Positions 1 to 6,421 of a DNA stretch of 7,858 nt are shown one piece after another. How positions within the stretch are numbered: position 1 is the stretch's first letter; each line of letters starts with the position of its first letter. The notes under the pieces were generated by a model. It saw only the letters and a program-made list of their open reading frames with translations, ran no database searches and was not told the DNA's origin. Both the position numbers and the translations under genes were made by a program. The DNA lies in NCBI GenBank assembly GCA_964445255.1, contig CAYUKM010000129.1, forward strand, positions 1 through 7,858. The letters run 5' to 3'. This DNA is from SHLQ01 sp964445255 (GTDB taxonomy: Bacteria > Actinomycetota > Acidimicrobiia > Acidimicrobiales > SHLQ01).

Positions 1-23
1 CTTCGAAGTTCCGAGGAGAACAC

Positions 24-962
24 ATGCTGACCATTCAGCGTCCGACGGTCGAAGCGATCGGCGAAGAAAGCAACAACACCCAGAAGTTTGCCATTGGGCC
101 ACTCGAGCGAGGTCTCGGGTACACCATCGGCAACTCCCTGCGTCGTACGTTGCTCTCATCGATCCCTGGGGCCGCAATCACCCAAGTGCGTTTTGATGAC
201 GCCTTGCACGAGTTCGACACCATCCCTGGTGTTGCCGAAGATGTCACCGACATCATCTTGAACTTGAAGGACATCGTCCTTTCGGTTCACACCGATGACG
301 TCGTCACCCTTCGTCTCGACGTGCGTGGCCCTAAGGACGTTGTTGCGTCCGACATTCATCCGCACGCCGATGTGGAGGTCCTTAACGGTGACCTGCCACT
401 CGCAACGCTTAACGGCAAGGGCCACCTCGCGATCGACATCACCGTCGGTCAAGGTGCTGGCTACGTGAGCGCGGACCGCAACAACACGTCCGACACCATC
501 GGAATCATTCCTGTTGATGCGATCTACTCACCCGTACGCCGTGTGGCCGTAGACGTGGCCAAGACTCGCGTCGATCAGGCAGCCGATCTTGACCTCATCG
601 AGATCGAGATCGTCACCGACGGTTCGATTTCACCACGTGACGCACTCGCTTCGGCGGGCGCGACCTTGCGTGCACTCGTACAGCTCGTCGAAGAGATGAG
701 TGACGAGCCACAGGGTCTCGAATTGGGCGAGATGAGCCCCGTTGTTGCTGGTTCTCCCGACCTCGAAAAGCCAATCGAAGACCTCGATCTGTCCGAGCGT
801 CCTCGAAACTGCCTCAAGCGAGCTCAGGTCAACAGCGTTGGCGAACTGCTCGAGAAGACCGAGGACGACCTCCTCGCGATCACCAACTTCGGTCAGAAGT
901 CGCTCGACGAAGTGACCGAGAAGCTCGACGAGCGTGGCTTGTCGTTGCGCACGAGGGATTGA
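24..962 (+). CDS. rpoA: DNA-directed RNA polymerase subunit alpha
   Basis: Alpha subunit of RNA polymerase. As a dimer it nucleates assembly of the beta and beta' subunits, and its C-terminal domain contacts UP-element DNA and activators. The 312-residue length fits actinobacterial RpoA. The N-terminal domain (about residues 1-230) carries the dimerisation signature LGYTIGNSLRRTLLSSIPG (residues 31-49) and the motif PGVAEDVTDIILNLK (68-82). An acidic linker follows. The C-terminal helix-hairpin-helix domain (about 248-312) contains ERPRNCLK (258-265), in which R259 and N262 align with the DNA-contacting R265 and N268 of E. coli, and NFGQKSLDEV (288-297). A good Shine-Dalgarno sequence, GAGGAGA at 13-19, sits 4 bases before the ATG. 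The gene ends 6 bases before rplQ and is probably co-transcribed with it. Upstream genes, typically ribosomal protein genes such as rpsD, lie outside the window. Identification is from recognised family motifs. Confidence 0.98.
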   Translation: MLTIQRPTVEAIGEESNNTQKFAIGPLERGLGYTIGNSLRRTLLSSIPGAAITQVRFDDALHEFDTIPGVAEDVTDIILNLKDIVLSVHTDDVVTLRLDVRGPKDVVASDIHPHADVEVLNGDLPLATLNGKGHLAIDITVGQGAGYVSADRNNTSDTIGIIPVDAIYSPVRRVAVDVAKTRVDQAADLDLIEIEIVTDGSISPRDALASAGATLRALVQLVEEMSDEPQGLELGEMSPVVAGSPDLEKPIEDLDLSERPRNCLKRAQVNSVGELLEKTEDDLLAITNFGQKSLDEVTEKLDERGLSLRTRD

Positions 963-968
963 TCGATC

Positions 969-1325
969 ATGGTTGCTACCCCCAAGAAGGGACCCCGTTT
1001 TGGCGGGAGTGCCTCACATCAAAAGGCGATGATGGCCAACCTCGTTGCGTCACTGATCGCCGCTGAAGCGATCGAGACCACCGAGGCCAAGGCCAAGGCC
1101 ATGCGCCCCATCGCAGAGAAGATGATCACCAAGGCAAAGAAGGGTGGTGTGCACAATCATCGTCAGGTCGTGAAGTTCCTTCGTGACCGTGAGATGGCCA
1201 CCAAGCTCTTTGACGAGATCGGTCCTCGCTTCGAAGACCGTCCAGGTGGATACACCCGGATCATGAAGCTCGGCCCTCGTCCAGGTGACAACGCACCGAT
1301 GGCTCGCATCGAGCTCGTTGACTAG
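969..1325 (+). CDS. rplQ: 50S ribosomal protein L17
   Basis: Large-subunit ribosomal protein bL17, which lies near the peptide exit tunnel. The 118-residue protein has the family's N-terminal block RFGGSASHQKAMMANLVASL (residues 10-29), the central TTEAKAKAMRPIAEKMIT and the C-terminal GGYTRIMKLGPRPGDNAPMA. It is close to the minimal bacterial length and lacks the long C-terminal tail found in some actinobacteria such as mycobacteria. The ATG lies 6 bases after the rpoA stop codon, and the Shine-Dalgarno-like GAGGGA (953-958) lies inside the end of rpoA, so the two genes almost certainly form one operon with coupled translation. The rpoA-rplQ order is widely conserved in bacteria. Confidence 0.98.
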   Translation: MVATPKKGPRFGGSASHQKAMMANLVASLIAAEAIETTEAKAKAMRPIAEKMITKAKKGGVHNHRQVVKFLRDREMATKLFDEIGPRFEDRPGGYTRIMKLGPRPGDNAPMARIELVD

Positions 1326-1402
1326 GCGTTCGCCGTTCGCTGCGCTCACAGGAAACCCTGCGGGCCCTTCGAGTTTCTCGGCCAGTCGCTAAGACTCAGA
1401 TC

Positions 1403-2158
1403 ATGAAGTTGAAAGCCACTGTCGCGTATAACGGCAGTGGCTTTCATGGTTTTGCGGTCAACCCGGGCGTCCGGACGGTCGCCGGTGACATTGAGGCCGC
1501 CCTCGAACGTGTGGTTGGCGAGCCGGTCACGTTGACGTGTGCTGGGCGCACTGATCGTGGTGTGCACGGCCGTGGTCAGATCATCAGCTTTGAACTGCCC
1601 GACGGCGCGCCCGATCCGTCTCGGATCGAATCGTCGATTAATGGCTTGTGTAAGCCGAGCATCGTCGTCCGGGACGTCATGGTGGTCGATGACGACTTCG
1701 ACGCCCGCTTCTCGGCCACGTACCGGCGGTACCGCTATCAGGTACTCAACGCGACCCATGCCGACCCGCTACGGGCCAACACCGCCTGGCATGTCTGGCA
1801 GCAGCCGTTGGATCTCGACGCAATGAACGCAGCCGCGGGCCACCTCGTTGGCGAACATGACTTCGCGTCGTTCTGTAAGCGGGTGAAGGTCGCCGAAGGC
1901 GAACCCGAGAAGTCGACAGTCCGCAACGTGTTATCCGCCGAATGGCGAGCAGCCGACGATGACGTCGTCGAGTTCTGGGTGCAGGCCACAGCGTTTTGTC
2001 ACCAGATGGTACGCAGCTTCGTCGGCACATGTGTCGACGTTGGCCTCGGCCGCATCGGCGCCGACGCAACCCCCGAGATCCTCGCCGCCAAAGATCGCAC
2101 GGCCGCTGGCCAGGTAGCACCGCCCCACGGCCTCACCTTCTGGGAAGTTGGTTACTAA
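1403..2158 (+). CDS. truA: tRNA pseudouridine(38-40) synthase TruA
   Basis: Converts uridine to pseudouridine at positions 38-40 in the anticodon arm of tRNAs; cytoplasmic. The 251-residue length is normal. The catalytic motif AGRTDRGVHGRGQ contains the nucleophile D51. Other family motifs are FHGFAVNPGVRTV (residues 14-26, where many homologues have W-Q instead of F-A), FDARFSATYRRYRY (99-112) with the conserved tyrosine, GEHDFASFC (150-158) and FCHQMVRSFVGT (198-209). The gene follows rplQ by 77 bases, the usual actinobacterial neighbourhood. No convincing Shine-Dalgarno sequence precedes the ATG (CTAAGACTCAGATC), so translation may depend on read-through transcription from rplQ or a weak site. 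No obvious promoter or T-rich terminator lies in the 1326-1402 gap. In many actinobacteria rplM and rpsI come next; here a secreted protease follows. Confidence 0.96.
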   Translation: MKLKATVAYNGSGFHGFAVNPGVRTVAGDIEAALERVVGEPVTLTCAGRTDRGVHGRGQIISFELPDGAPDPSRIESSINGLCKPSIVVRDVMVVDDDFDARFSATYRRYRYQVLNATHADPLRANTAWHVWQQPLDLDAMNAAAGHLVGEHDFASFCKRVKVAEGEPEKSTVRNVLSAEWRAADDDVVEFWVQATAFCHQMVRSFVGTCVDVGLGRIGADATPEILAAKDRTAAGQVAPPHGLTFWEVGY

Positions 2159-2275
2159 GTCGAAGCGACGCAACATGCCCAGGTCCTTTGACATCCCGAC
2201 CTCTCGTGAACAGGCAGATCGAACCTAGAGCTCGATGCTCGGTGCCGCCGTTGTAGCGGGGTTTCCTCCGCCGAT

Positions 2276-2304
2276 TTGACACTTAGTGTTGTGAAGTTGA
2301 GAAT
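2276..2304 (+). promoter_or_regulatory. Sigma70-type promoter of the secreted protease gene
   Basis: A perfect -35 hexamer TTGACA (2276-2281) is followed after 17 bases by GAGAAT (2299-2304), which matches TATAAT at four of six positions. The predicted start of transcription is near 2311, giving a leader of about 23 bases. The 11-base palindrome ACACTTAGTGT (2279-2289) overlaps the -35 element and spacer and could be an operator. The position directly upstream of the protease Shine-Dalgarno sequence (AAGGAG, 2325-2330) supports the call. It is inferred from sequence only. Confidence 0.6.
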
Positions 2305-2333
2305 AGCGTACGTCCTGTGACAATAAGGAGACA

Positions 2334-5300
2334 ATGGTGGGAATTTCTAGCGTACGGAGGCGGCTTGCGCTGCTAATCGCACTAACAGTGTTTGGTTCGG
2401 TGTTGGCGACGACGCCCCTTAGAGCACAGGTCGCTGACGACATTACATGTGTTGGCGAGAGAGCCGGGGACACGGTGACCCTGAGCTTCGACGGCACAGT
2501 TGGAACATCGGTCCAACTATTGCGCGATGGTCGATGGCTGCGAACTGTCACTGATCAGACAGAGTCGACAGATGCTGCACCCGTCGGTACGTCGTACACA
2601 TTGCGGGTGCGCGACCAAGGGATATCGTTTGATCGTACTTGCCAGGTGGCGGAGGAAGGGGAAGCCGACGATGGTCGACCAACGTGCACGATCGTTGACG
2701 GTGATCCCCCCAGACTTGAGTTCGCAGGAGATCTCGGCGACGCGGTGCAATTGCGTCGCTTCGGAGGCTGGATCTCAACCGTAACCACCCTTGACGAGTT
2801 CGAGATCACCGCGGGGGAGACGGACGGATACCTCATCCGTGTTCGAGGTGGCAGGTTCGCCGGCGATGTTCAATGCTCGACGGATCCTCCGCCTCCAGAG
2901 GCTGATCCAACAGTCTGCTCTGCAGTTCGCGTCGGTTCAGAAGTCACCCTGACCTTTGACGGTGCTCTTTCAGACAGTGTGGTGTTGCGACGGGACGGCA
3001 GGTTCCTTGCCTCCGTTGCTGGCGAGACATCGTTCATTGACACATCGACCTCGGGAACGGTGTACTTGCTGAGGGTGAACATGCCTGGCGGCACCCGCAC
3101 TGACTATCCGTGCACAGTAGAGATTGAGACTGCGCCCGCCGATGGTGGCGCGCCTGTTTGTTTGTTCGATGCGGAGCAGACGGAACTGACTTTCAGTGGC
3201 GACCTCGGGGACTCTGTTCAGTTGCGCCTCGATGGCCGTTGGGTCGCAACGGTAACGGGACAGCCGTCCTTCCCAGCTGATGGTGCCGAGGGATACATCA
3301 TTCGAGTGCGTGGCGGTACTAGCCCCGGCGACGTTGAGTGTGTGTCCAGCGGACTCGACCCGGTCGATCCGAATCCCGTTGACTTAGTGCTCTTGGGGAC
3401 AGCAGTGGTTGGTACAACCGAATTTGTTGAGCTGGAGTTCGTCACTGATGCTGCGGAGTTTTCGAGCTTCTCAATTACCGGTGAAATCGCCGACTTCGTT
3501 TCGTTGGAAGAAGATTCGATCCGTCCGGAGGGCTCAGAGGCTTTCTCTATTGGCACGGAAATTACTATCCCAGCAGACGCCACTGCCGGGGCGAGGCGCG
3601 GTGAGCTTCAGATAACAGATACCGCGGGGCTAGTGCTCTTCTCGTTACCTCTCGGGCTCGATATCGTGGAACCATCGGCGACGGTCATTCCCAACTCACT
3701 GTCAGATCCGAGCGCTGACAGATTGCTGCCGGCTATCCCTGGCACTTTCGTCGCGGCGGGTGAGATAATCGTGGGTCTTGAGCTCGATACCGTGGACCCT
3801 GACGCCGCGGCCATAGCACTGGCGAGAGATACAGGCGGCGTGTTCCGCGGAGTCGAACCGCGGTCGCTTCTATACCAGCTTGAGTACGAGGTTGACACGG
3901 TTGGCGAGCTCTTCGAATTAGCAGATGCACTTGAGGCGAGGACTGAAGTTGAATTTGCGTCGCTTAACGTGATCGCGGAAGAGCCGCTTGCACAAACGCC
4001 TGAGCCTCCAACCAATGACCCTTTGTGGGATTCATGGGATGTCGCAAATCCGGGTGGTAACAACTGGGGGCTCGAGTTCATAGATGCTCCGGGAGCGTGG
4101 GACATTACGACCGGGTCTTCCGATATCAAGATTGCTGTCATCGACGCTGATCTAGATGAAGACCACTCGGATCTCAACGACAACATCGCCGTTCACGAAG
4201 GACGTGGATCGAGTTCTGCAAACGGTCACGGCACTCACGTCGCCGGCACAGCATGCGCAGAGGGGAATAACAACAACGGAGTGACTGGAGTCGCTTGGAC
4301 CTGCGAGCTGCAGCTCTATGGCTACGGCAGTGGAACTGCGGCCGCCGTAGTCGACATGTTGGACGCCGTCGACAGTGAAGCGGACATCGTCAACATGAGC
4401 TTGCAGTTCATCCAGAACAACATGCGGAGGGCTACGGTGACGTCATTGACTAGGGATCTTATTGAAGATGCGAACAACGTCTTGGGGCGAGCTCTGATAT
4501 ACGCCGAATTGATCGATCGTGATGTGCTCTGGGTATTCGCTGCTGGTAATGAGGAACGAGACGCCCAGTTTGCTTCGCCTGCGAGCCTCGTGCAGCGATT
4601 TCCAGCCAATGTGATCACGGTGGCTGCAATCGATGAAGGTGGCACGCTGTCGAGCTTCTCCAACCGAGGAGACCTTGTCACGGTCGCAGCGCCTGGTCGA
4701 GGAATTTTCAGTACCTTGCCCCGAGACGGGTGTTTTCTCGGCGCGTTCTGCGACGACAACTACGGACTCCGGAACGGAACTTCGATGGCGGCGCCACATG
4801 TCTCCGGGCTCGCTTCACTCGTCATGGCTGCCAACCCGGACTTTAGCGCATCCGATGTGAAGGGGTGCATCGTAGCTAGCGCGGTGAATGACGGCGAGTT
4901 CGTGCCGGGACAGCCGTTCTCGGTGATCAACGCTCCCGCAGCGATTGAGTGCCAGACCGAAGTGGAGTTACCGCCTCAAGTGGACATAGTCATCGGCATG
5001 GACCTGACCGCAAGCATGGGTGCGGTGCTCGCTCAGGCTCGAGCTGAGGCAGAAGAGATGATCCAAGCACTTGAAGTTGCTTCGCCATTGACCGATTTCC
5101 AATTTGCAGTGGTTTCCTATGAGGACTACTCCGGCTTTGTTGACTCATCTGTTTGCGCAGCGAGCAGCTACGCAAATACATACGGTGGTGCCGACGACGA
5201 ACCATTCCGCATCGACGAGATCCTGACTTCAACACCAGGGACAATCGAAGCGGCCCTAAATGGGCTCACTCTAGGATTCGGGTCCGACGGACCCGAGGCG

Positions 5301-5720
5301 TACACGAGGGCTCTTTGGGAAATCGGTCAAAGTGATACGGGTGCAACGCTCGGGTTCAGGCCTGACTCACTTAAGCTTTTGGTTAACTTTGGGGACAATA
5401 TTCCTCACGACCCCAATCTCAATGAGGGCATCGACACGCCGACTCTTGCCAATCCTGATACTGGTATCGATCCTGGACGCAACGGCGTAATCGATTGTGG
5501 CCCCGACGATATTGACCTTCAGGACGATGCGCTTCCAGCCCTCGTAGATGCGGGCGTTCGGCTACTTCATGTCGATAGTTCCTCCGGGGGCCAATTCGAG
5601 CCATACTGGCGTCAATGGGCCGCCGAAACCGGCGGCGCTTATACCGCCATTGGTGGGGGAGATGACCGGTCGTTGTCTGAAGTTGTCATTGAGCTACTGC
5701 AACTTATCCCTGACCCGTAA
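2334..5720 (+). CDS. Secreted multidomain subtilisin-like (S8) serine protease with von Willebrand A domain
   Basis: An exported endopeptidase of 1128 residues. Domains in order: Sec signal peptide (RRR at 8-10, hydrophobic 11-25, probable cleavage after LRA at 31); four cysteine-bracketed repeats (39-103, 118-181, 195-260, 276-336); a beta-rich, Ig-like stretch (about 350-446); a propeptide-like segment (about 468-549); the S8 catalytic domain (about 577-875); and a VWA domain (883-1128). The catalytic triad is D604 (AVIDAD), H632 (GHGTHVAGT) and S817 (NGTSMAAPHVSG), with oxyanion N739 (AAGNE). The usual D-[ST]-G is D-A-D. The VWA has the metal-binding D890-x-T892-x-S894, SDGPEAYTRAL (984-994) and D1021. 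There is no LPXTG motif or C-terminal membrane helix, so it is probably released. AAGGAG (2325-2330) is only 3 bases from the ATG but 6 from the next in-frame codon, GTG at 2337, which may be the real start. The five 60-base lines I counted by hand, four in this gene and one in the lipoprotein gene, ran 47-63% G+C, mostly below the lines counted in truA (60%) and tetR (77%). The substrate is unknown. Confidence 0.93.
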   Translation: MVGISSVRRRLALLIALTVFGSVLATTPLRAQVADDITCVGERAGDTVTLSFDGTVGTSVQLLRDGRWLRTVTDQTESTDAAPVGTSYTLRVRDQGISFDRTCQVAEEGEADDGRPTCTIVDGDPPRLEFAGDLGDAVQLRRFGGWISTVTTLDEFEITAGETDGYLIRVRGGRFAGDVQCSTDPPPPEADPTVCSAVRVGSEVTLTFDGALSDSVVLRRDGRFLASVAGETSFIDTSTSGTVYLLRVNMPGGTRTDYPCTVEIETAPADGGAPVCLFDAEQTELTFSGDLGDSVQLRLDGRWVATVTGQPSFPADGAEGYIIRVRGGTSPGDVECVSSGLDPVDPNPVDLVLLGTAVVGTTEFVELEFVTDAAEFSSFSITGEIADFVSLEEDSIRPEGSEAFSIGTEITIPADATAGARRGELQITDTAGLVLFSLPLGLDIVEPSATVIPNSLSDPSADRLLPAIPGTFVAAGEIIVGLELDTVDPDAAAIALARDTGGVFRGVEPRSLLYQLEYEVDTVGELFELADALEARTEVEFASLNVIAEEPLAQTPEPPTNDPLWDSWDVANPGGNNWGLEFIDAPGAWDITTGSSDIKIAVIDADLDEDHSDLNDNIAVHEGRGSSSANGHGTHVAGTACAEGNNNNGVTGVAWTCELQLYGYGSGTAAAVVDMLDAVDSEADIVNMSLQFIQNNMRRATVTSLTRDLIEDANNVLGRALIYAELIDRDVLWVFAAGNEERDAQFASPASLVQRFPANVITVAAIDEGGTLSSFSNRGDLVTVAAPGRGIFSTLPRDGCFLGAFCDDNYGLRNGTSMAAPHVSGLASLVMAANPDFSASDVKGCIVASAVNDGEFVPGQPFSVINAPAAIECQTEVELPPQVDIVIGMDLTASMGAVLAQARAEAEEMIQALEVASPLTDFQFAVVSYEDYSGFVDSSVCAASSYANTYGGADDEPFRIDEILTSTPGTIEAALNGLTLGFGSDGPEAYTRALWEIGQSDTGATLGFRPDSLKLLVNFGDNIPHDPNLNEGIDTPTLANPDTGIDPGRNGVIDCGPDDIDLQDDALPALVDAGVRLLHVDSSSGGQFEPYWRQWAAETGGAYTAIGGGDDRSLSEVVIELLQLIPDP
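2448..3341 (+). repeat. Four tandem cysteine-bracketed protein modules, ABAB order
   Basis: Within the protease, four modules of 61-66 residues each start and end with a cysteine: C39-C103, C118-C181, C195-C260 and C276-C336 (bases 2448-2642, 2685-2876, 2916-3113 and 3159-3341). The shared core is [TE]-x-x-F-x-G-x-(L/V)-x-x-x-V-x-L-R-x-(D/F)-G-(R/G)-(W/F), then a variable loop, then Y-x-(L/I)-R-V. Modules 1 and 3 share FDG and (T/E)VTL. Modules 2 and 4 share GDLGD-x-VQLR, GY-x-IRVRGG and GDV-x-C. This points to a two-module unit that was duplicated. Each module would be a small beta domain closed by one disulfide, consistent with an exported protein. I do not recognise the family. Confidence 0.85.
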
Positions 5721-5744
5721 ACCAACGGTCCCGGTCACACTCAG

Positions 5745-5782
5745 GTCCGTGATCGCATGCCTTGTAGGCTGCGATCACGGAC
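5745..5782. terminator. Long perfect hairpin between protease and lipoprotein genes
   Basis: GTCCGTGATCGCA (5745-5757) and its exact reverse complement TGCGATCACGGAC (5770-5782) form a 13-bp perfect stem. Inside it GCC (5759-5761) pairs with GGC (5767-5769) around a TTGTA loop, with one unpaired T at 5758. It begins 24 bases after the protease stop codon. No T-run follows, so if it is a terminator it is of the T-less kind common in high-GC actinobacteria. It could instead stabilise the 3' end of the mRNA, cut expression between protease and lipoprotein, or be a protein-binding DNA site. The structure is certain from sequence; the role is inferred. Confidence 0.55.
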
Positions 5783-5893
5783 ACGCTGCTAAAATCAACT
5801 TCCTGGTTGCCGAAATTACCATTGAGCGAACAGGACACATGTAGGGTATGCGGCGGCTGGGTGCACCGGTCTCTTTGCCCTGATTGGTGGATC

Positions 5894-6403
5894 ATGAATA
5901 CCCGGCAGAAATTCCGACGACTAGTGGTTGGCGGCATTATGGCACTCGCGCTCGCAGCTTGTGCCGACGAGGCGGCAACGGGCTTCGATGGAGCGGTGGA
6001 ACGAGAGCAGCCCGAAACAACATCGACTTCATCGCCATCAGCTGTGGAGGACGACGTGGAGGTTGCAACGACGCGCGGCAACGTGCAACCTTCTTCGACG
6101 GCCCCGCTCTCTGATCCTGTAGTAGGGACGTCCTCTGTTGATGGAGAGCAATCATCTGCCGAGTTTTTCGAGGGATCGATCTTGCCGGATTCCCTGGGCA
6201 TTTTGGACGCCTCTCGCGAAGAGGTGGAGATGGCTATCGCTCCGCTGGACGGCACGATTGATATCGCTGAGGAGCGAGTGAGTCTGTATCAGGTTCGTTT
6301 TCCGGTCGATTCGATCGACGAACTGCTCGAGGTCCGAGAGAGCCTTGAGGCCGACGGGTTTAACGTCGCACTAATTCCTACAACCTCATTCGAGGAGGGT
6401 TGA
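5894..6403 (+). CDS. Small lipoprotein with a protease-propeptide-like C-terminal domain
   Basis: Not a named family that I recognise. From the ATG at 5894 the protein has 169 residues. The N-terminus is a clear lipoprotein signal: RQKFRR (4-9), hydrophobic 10-22 and lipobox LAAC with acyl-acceptor C23. This would anchor it on the outer face of the membrane. Residues 24-90 are a disordered-looking Ser/Thr/Asp/Glu-rich linker. Residues about 93-169 look like a small folded domain. Its stretch LYQVRFPVDSIDEL and following residues (121-143) match protease residues 513-535 (LYQLEYEVDTVGEL and following) at 11 of 23 positions without gaps, and both end soon after in a short acidic tail. The frame stays open upstream to a TTG at 5807, but that would add 29 residues before the signal peptide and is rejected. 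The Shine-Dalgarno sequence is poor (GGTGG at 5886-5890). I infer a tethered partner, inhibitor or chaperone for the adjacent protease; an unrelated surface role is possible. Confidence 0.8.
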   Translation: MNTRQKFRRLVVGGIMALALAACADEAATGFDGAVEREQPETTSTSSPSAVEDDVEVATTRGNVQPSSTAPLSDPVVGTSSVDGEQSSAEFFEGSILPDSLGILDASREEVEMAIAPLDGTIDIAEERVSLYQVRFPVDSIDELLEVRESLEADGFNVALIPTTSFEEG

Positions 6404-6412
6404 TGACCCTCC
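6394..6412 (+). terminator. Hairpin across the lipoprotein stop codon
   Basis: GGAGGGT (6394-6400) and ACCCTCC (6406-6412) form a perfect 7-bp stem with loop TGATG, which contains the TGA stop codon at 6401-6403. No T-run follows. It could be a compact T-less terminator or an mRNA end-protecting structure. The two genes on either side converge (lipoprotein rightward, tetR leftward), which makes a terminator here sensible. Confidence 0.4.
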
Positions 6413-6421
6413 GATACCAAG

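Noticed and set aside
1352..1377. GAAAC...GTTTC inverted repeat after rplQ as a terminator
   Set aside because: The arms are only 5 bases, the 16-base interior pairs poorly and there is no T-run, so it is too weak to call.
1346..1759. A 137-codon minus-strand frame opposite truA
   Set aside because: truA has all its family motifs on the + strand, and the antisense frame shows no recognisable protein features.
2188..2193. A second TTGACA upstream of the protease as a promoter -35
   Set aside because: No acceptable -10 hexamer lies 16-18 bases downstream (CAGGCA at 17).
2256..2271. GCGGGG-TTTC-CTCCGC stem as a truA terminator
   Set aside because: It is a 6-bp stem with one G-T pair and no T-tract, about 100 bases after the stop. 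It is possible but not distinguishable from chance.
3608..4186. A 192-codon open frame on the minus strand opposite the protease gene
   Set aside because: It is rich in Ser, Pro and Thr with no recognisable motif, has no ribosome binding site and lies wholly opposite a gene with clear domains. It is a shadow frame.
5807..5893. Upstream TTG start for the lipoprotein
   Set aside because: It would place 29 mostly non-hydrophobic residues before an ideal lipoprotein signal peptide. The ATG at 5894 is the sensible start.
5704..6255. A 183-codon minus-strand frame opposite the lipoprotein gene
   Set aside because: The + strand frame has a lipobox signal peptide and homology to the protease segment. 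The minus frame is low-complexity Ser-rich and crosses the intergenic hairpin.
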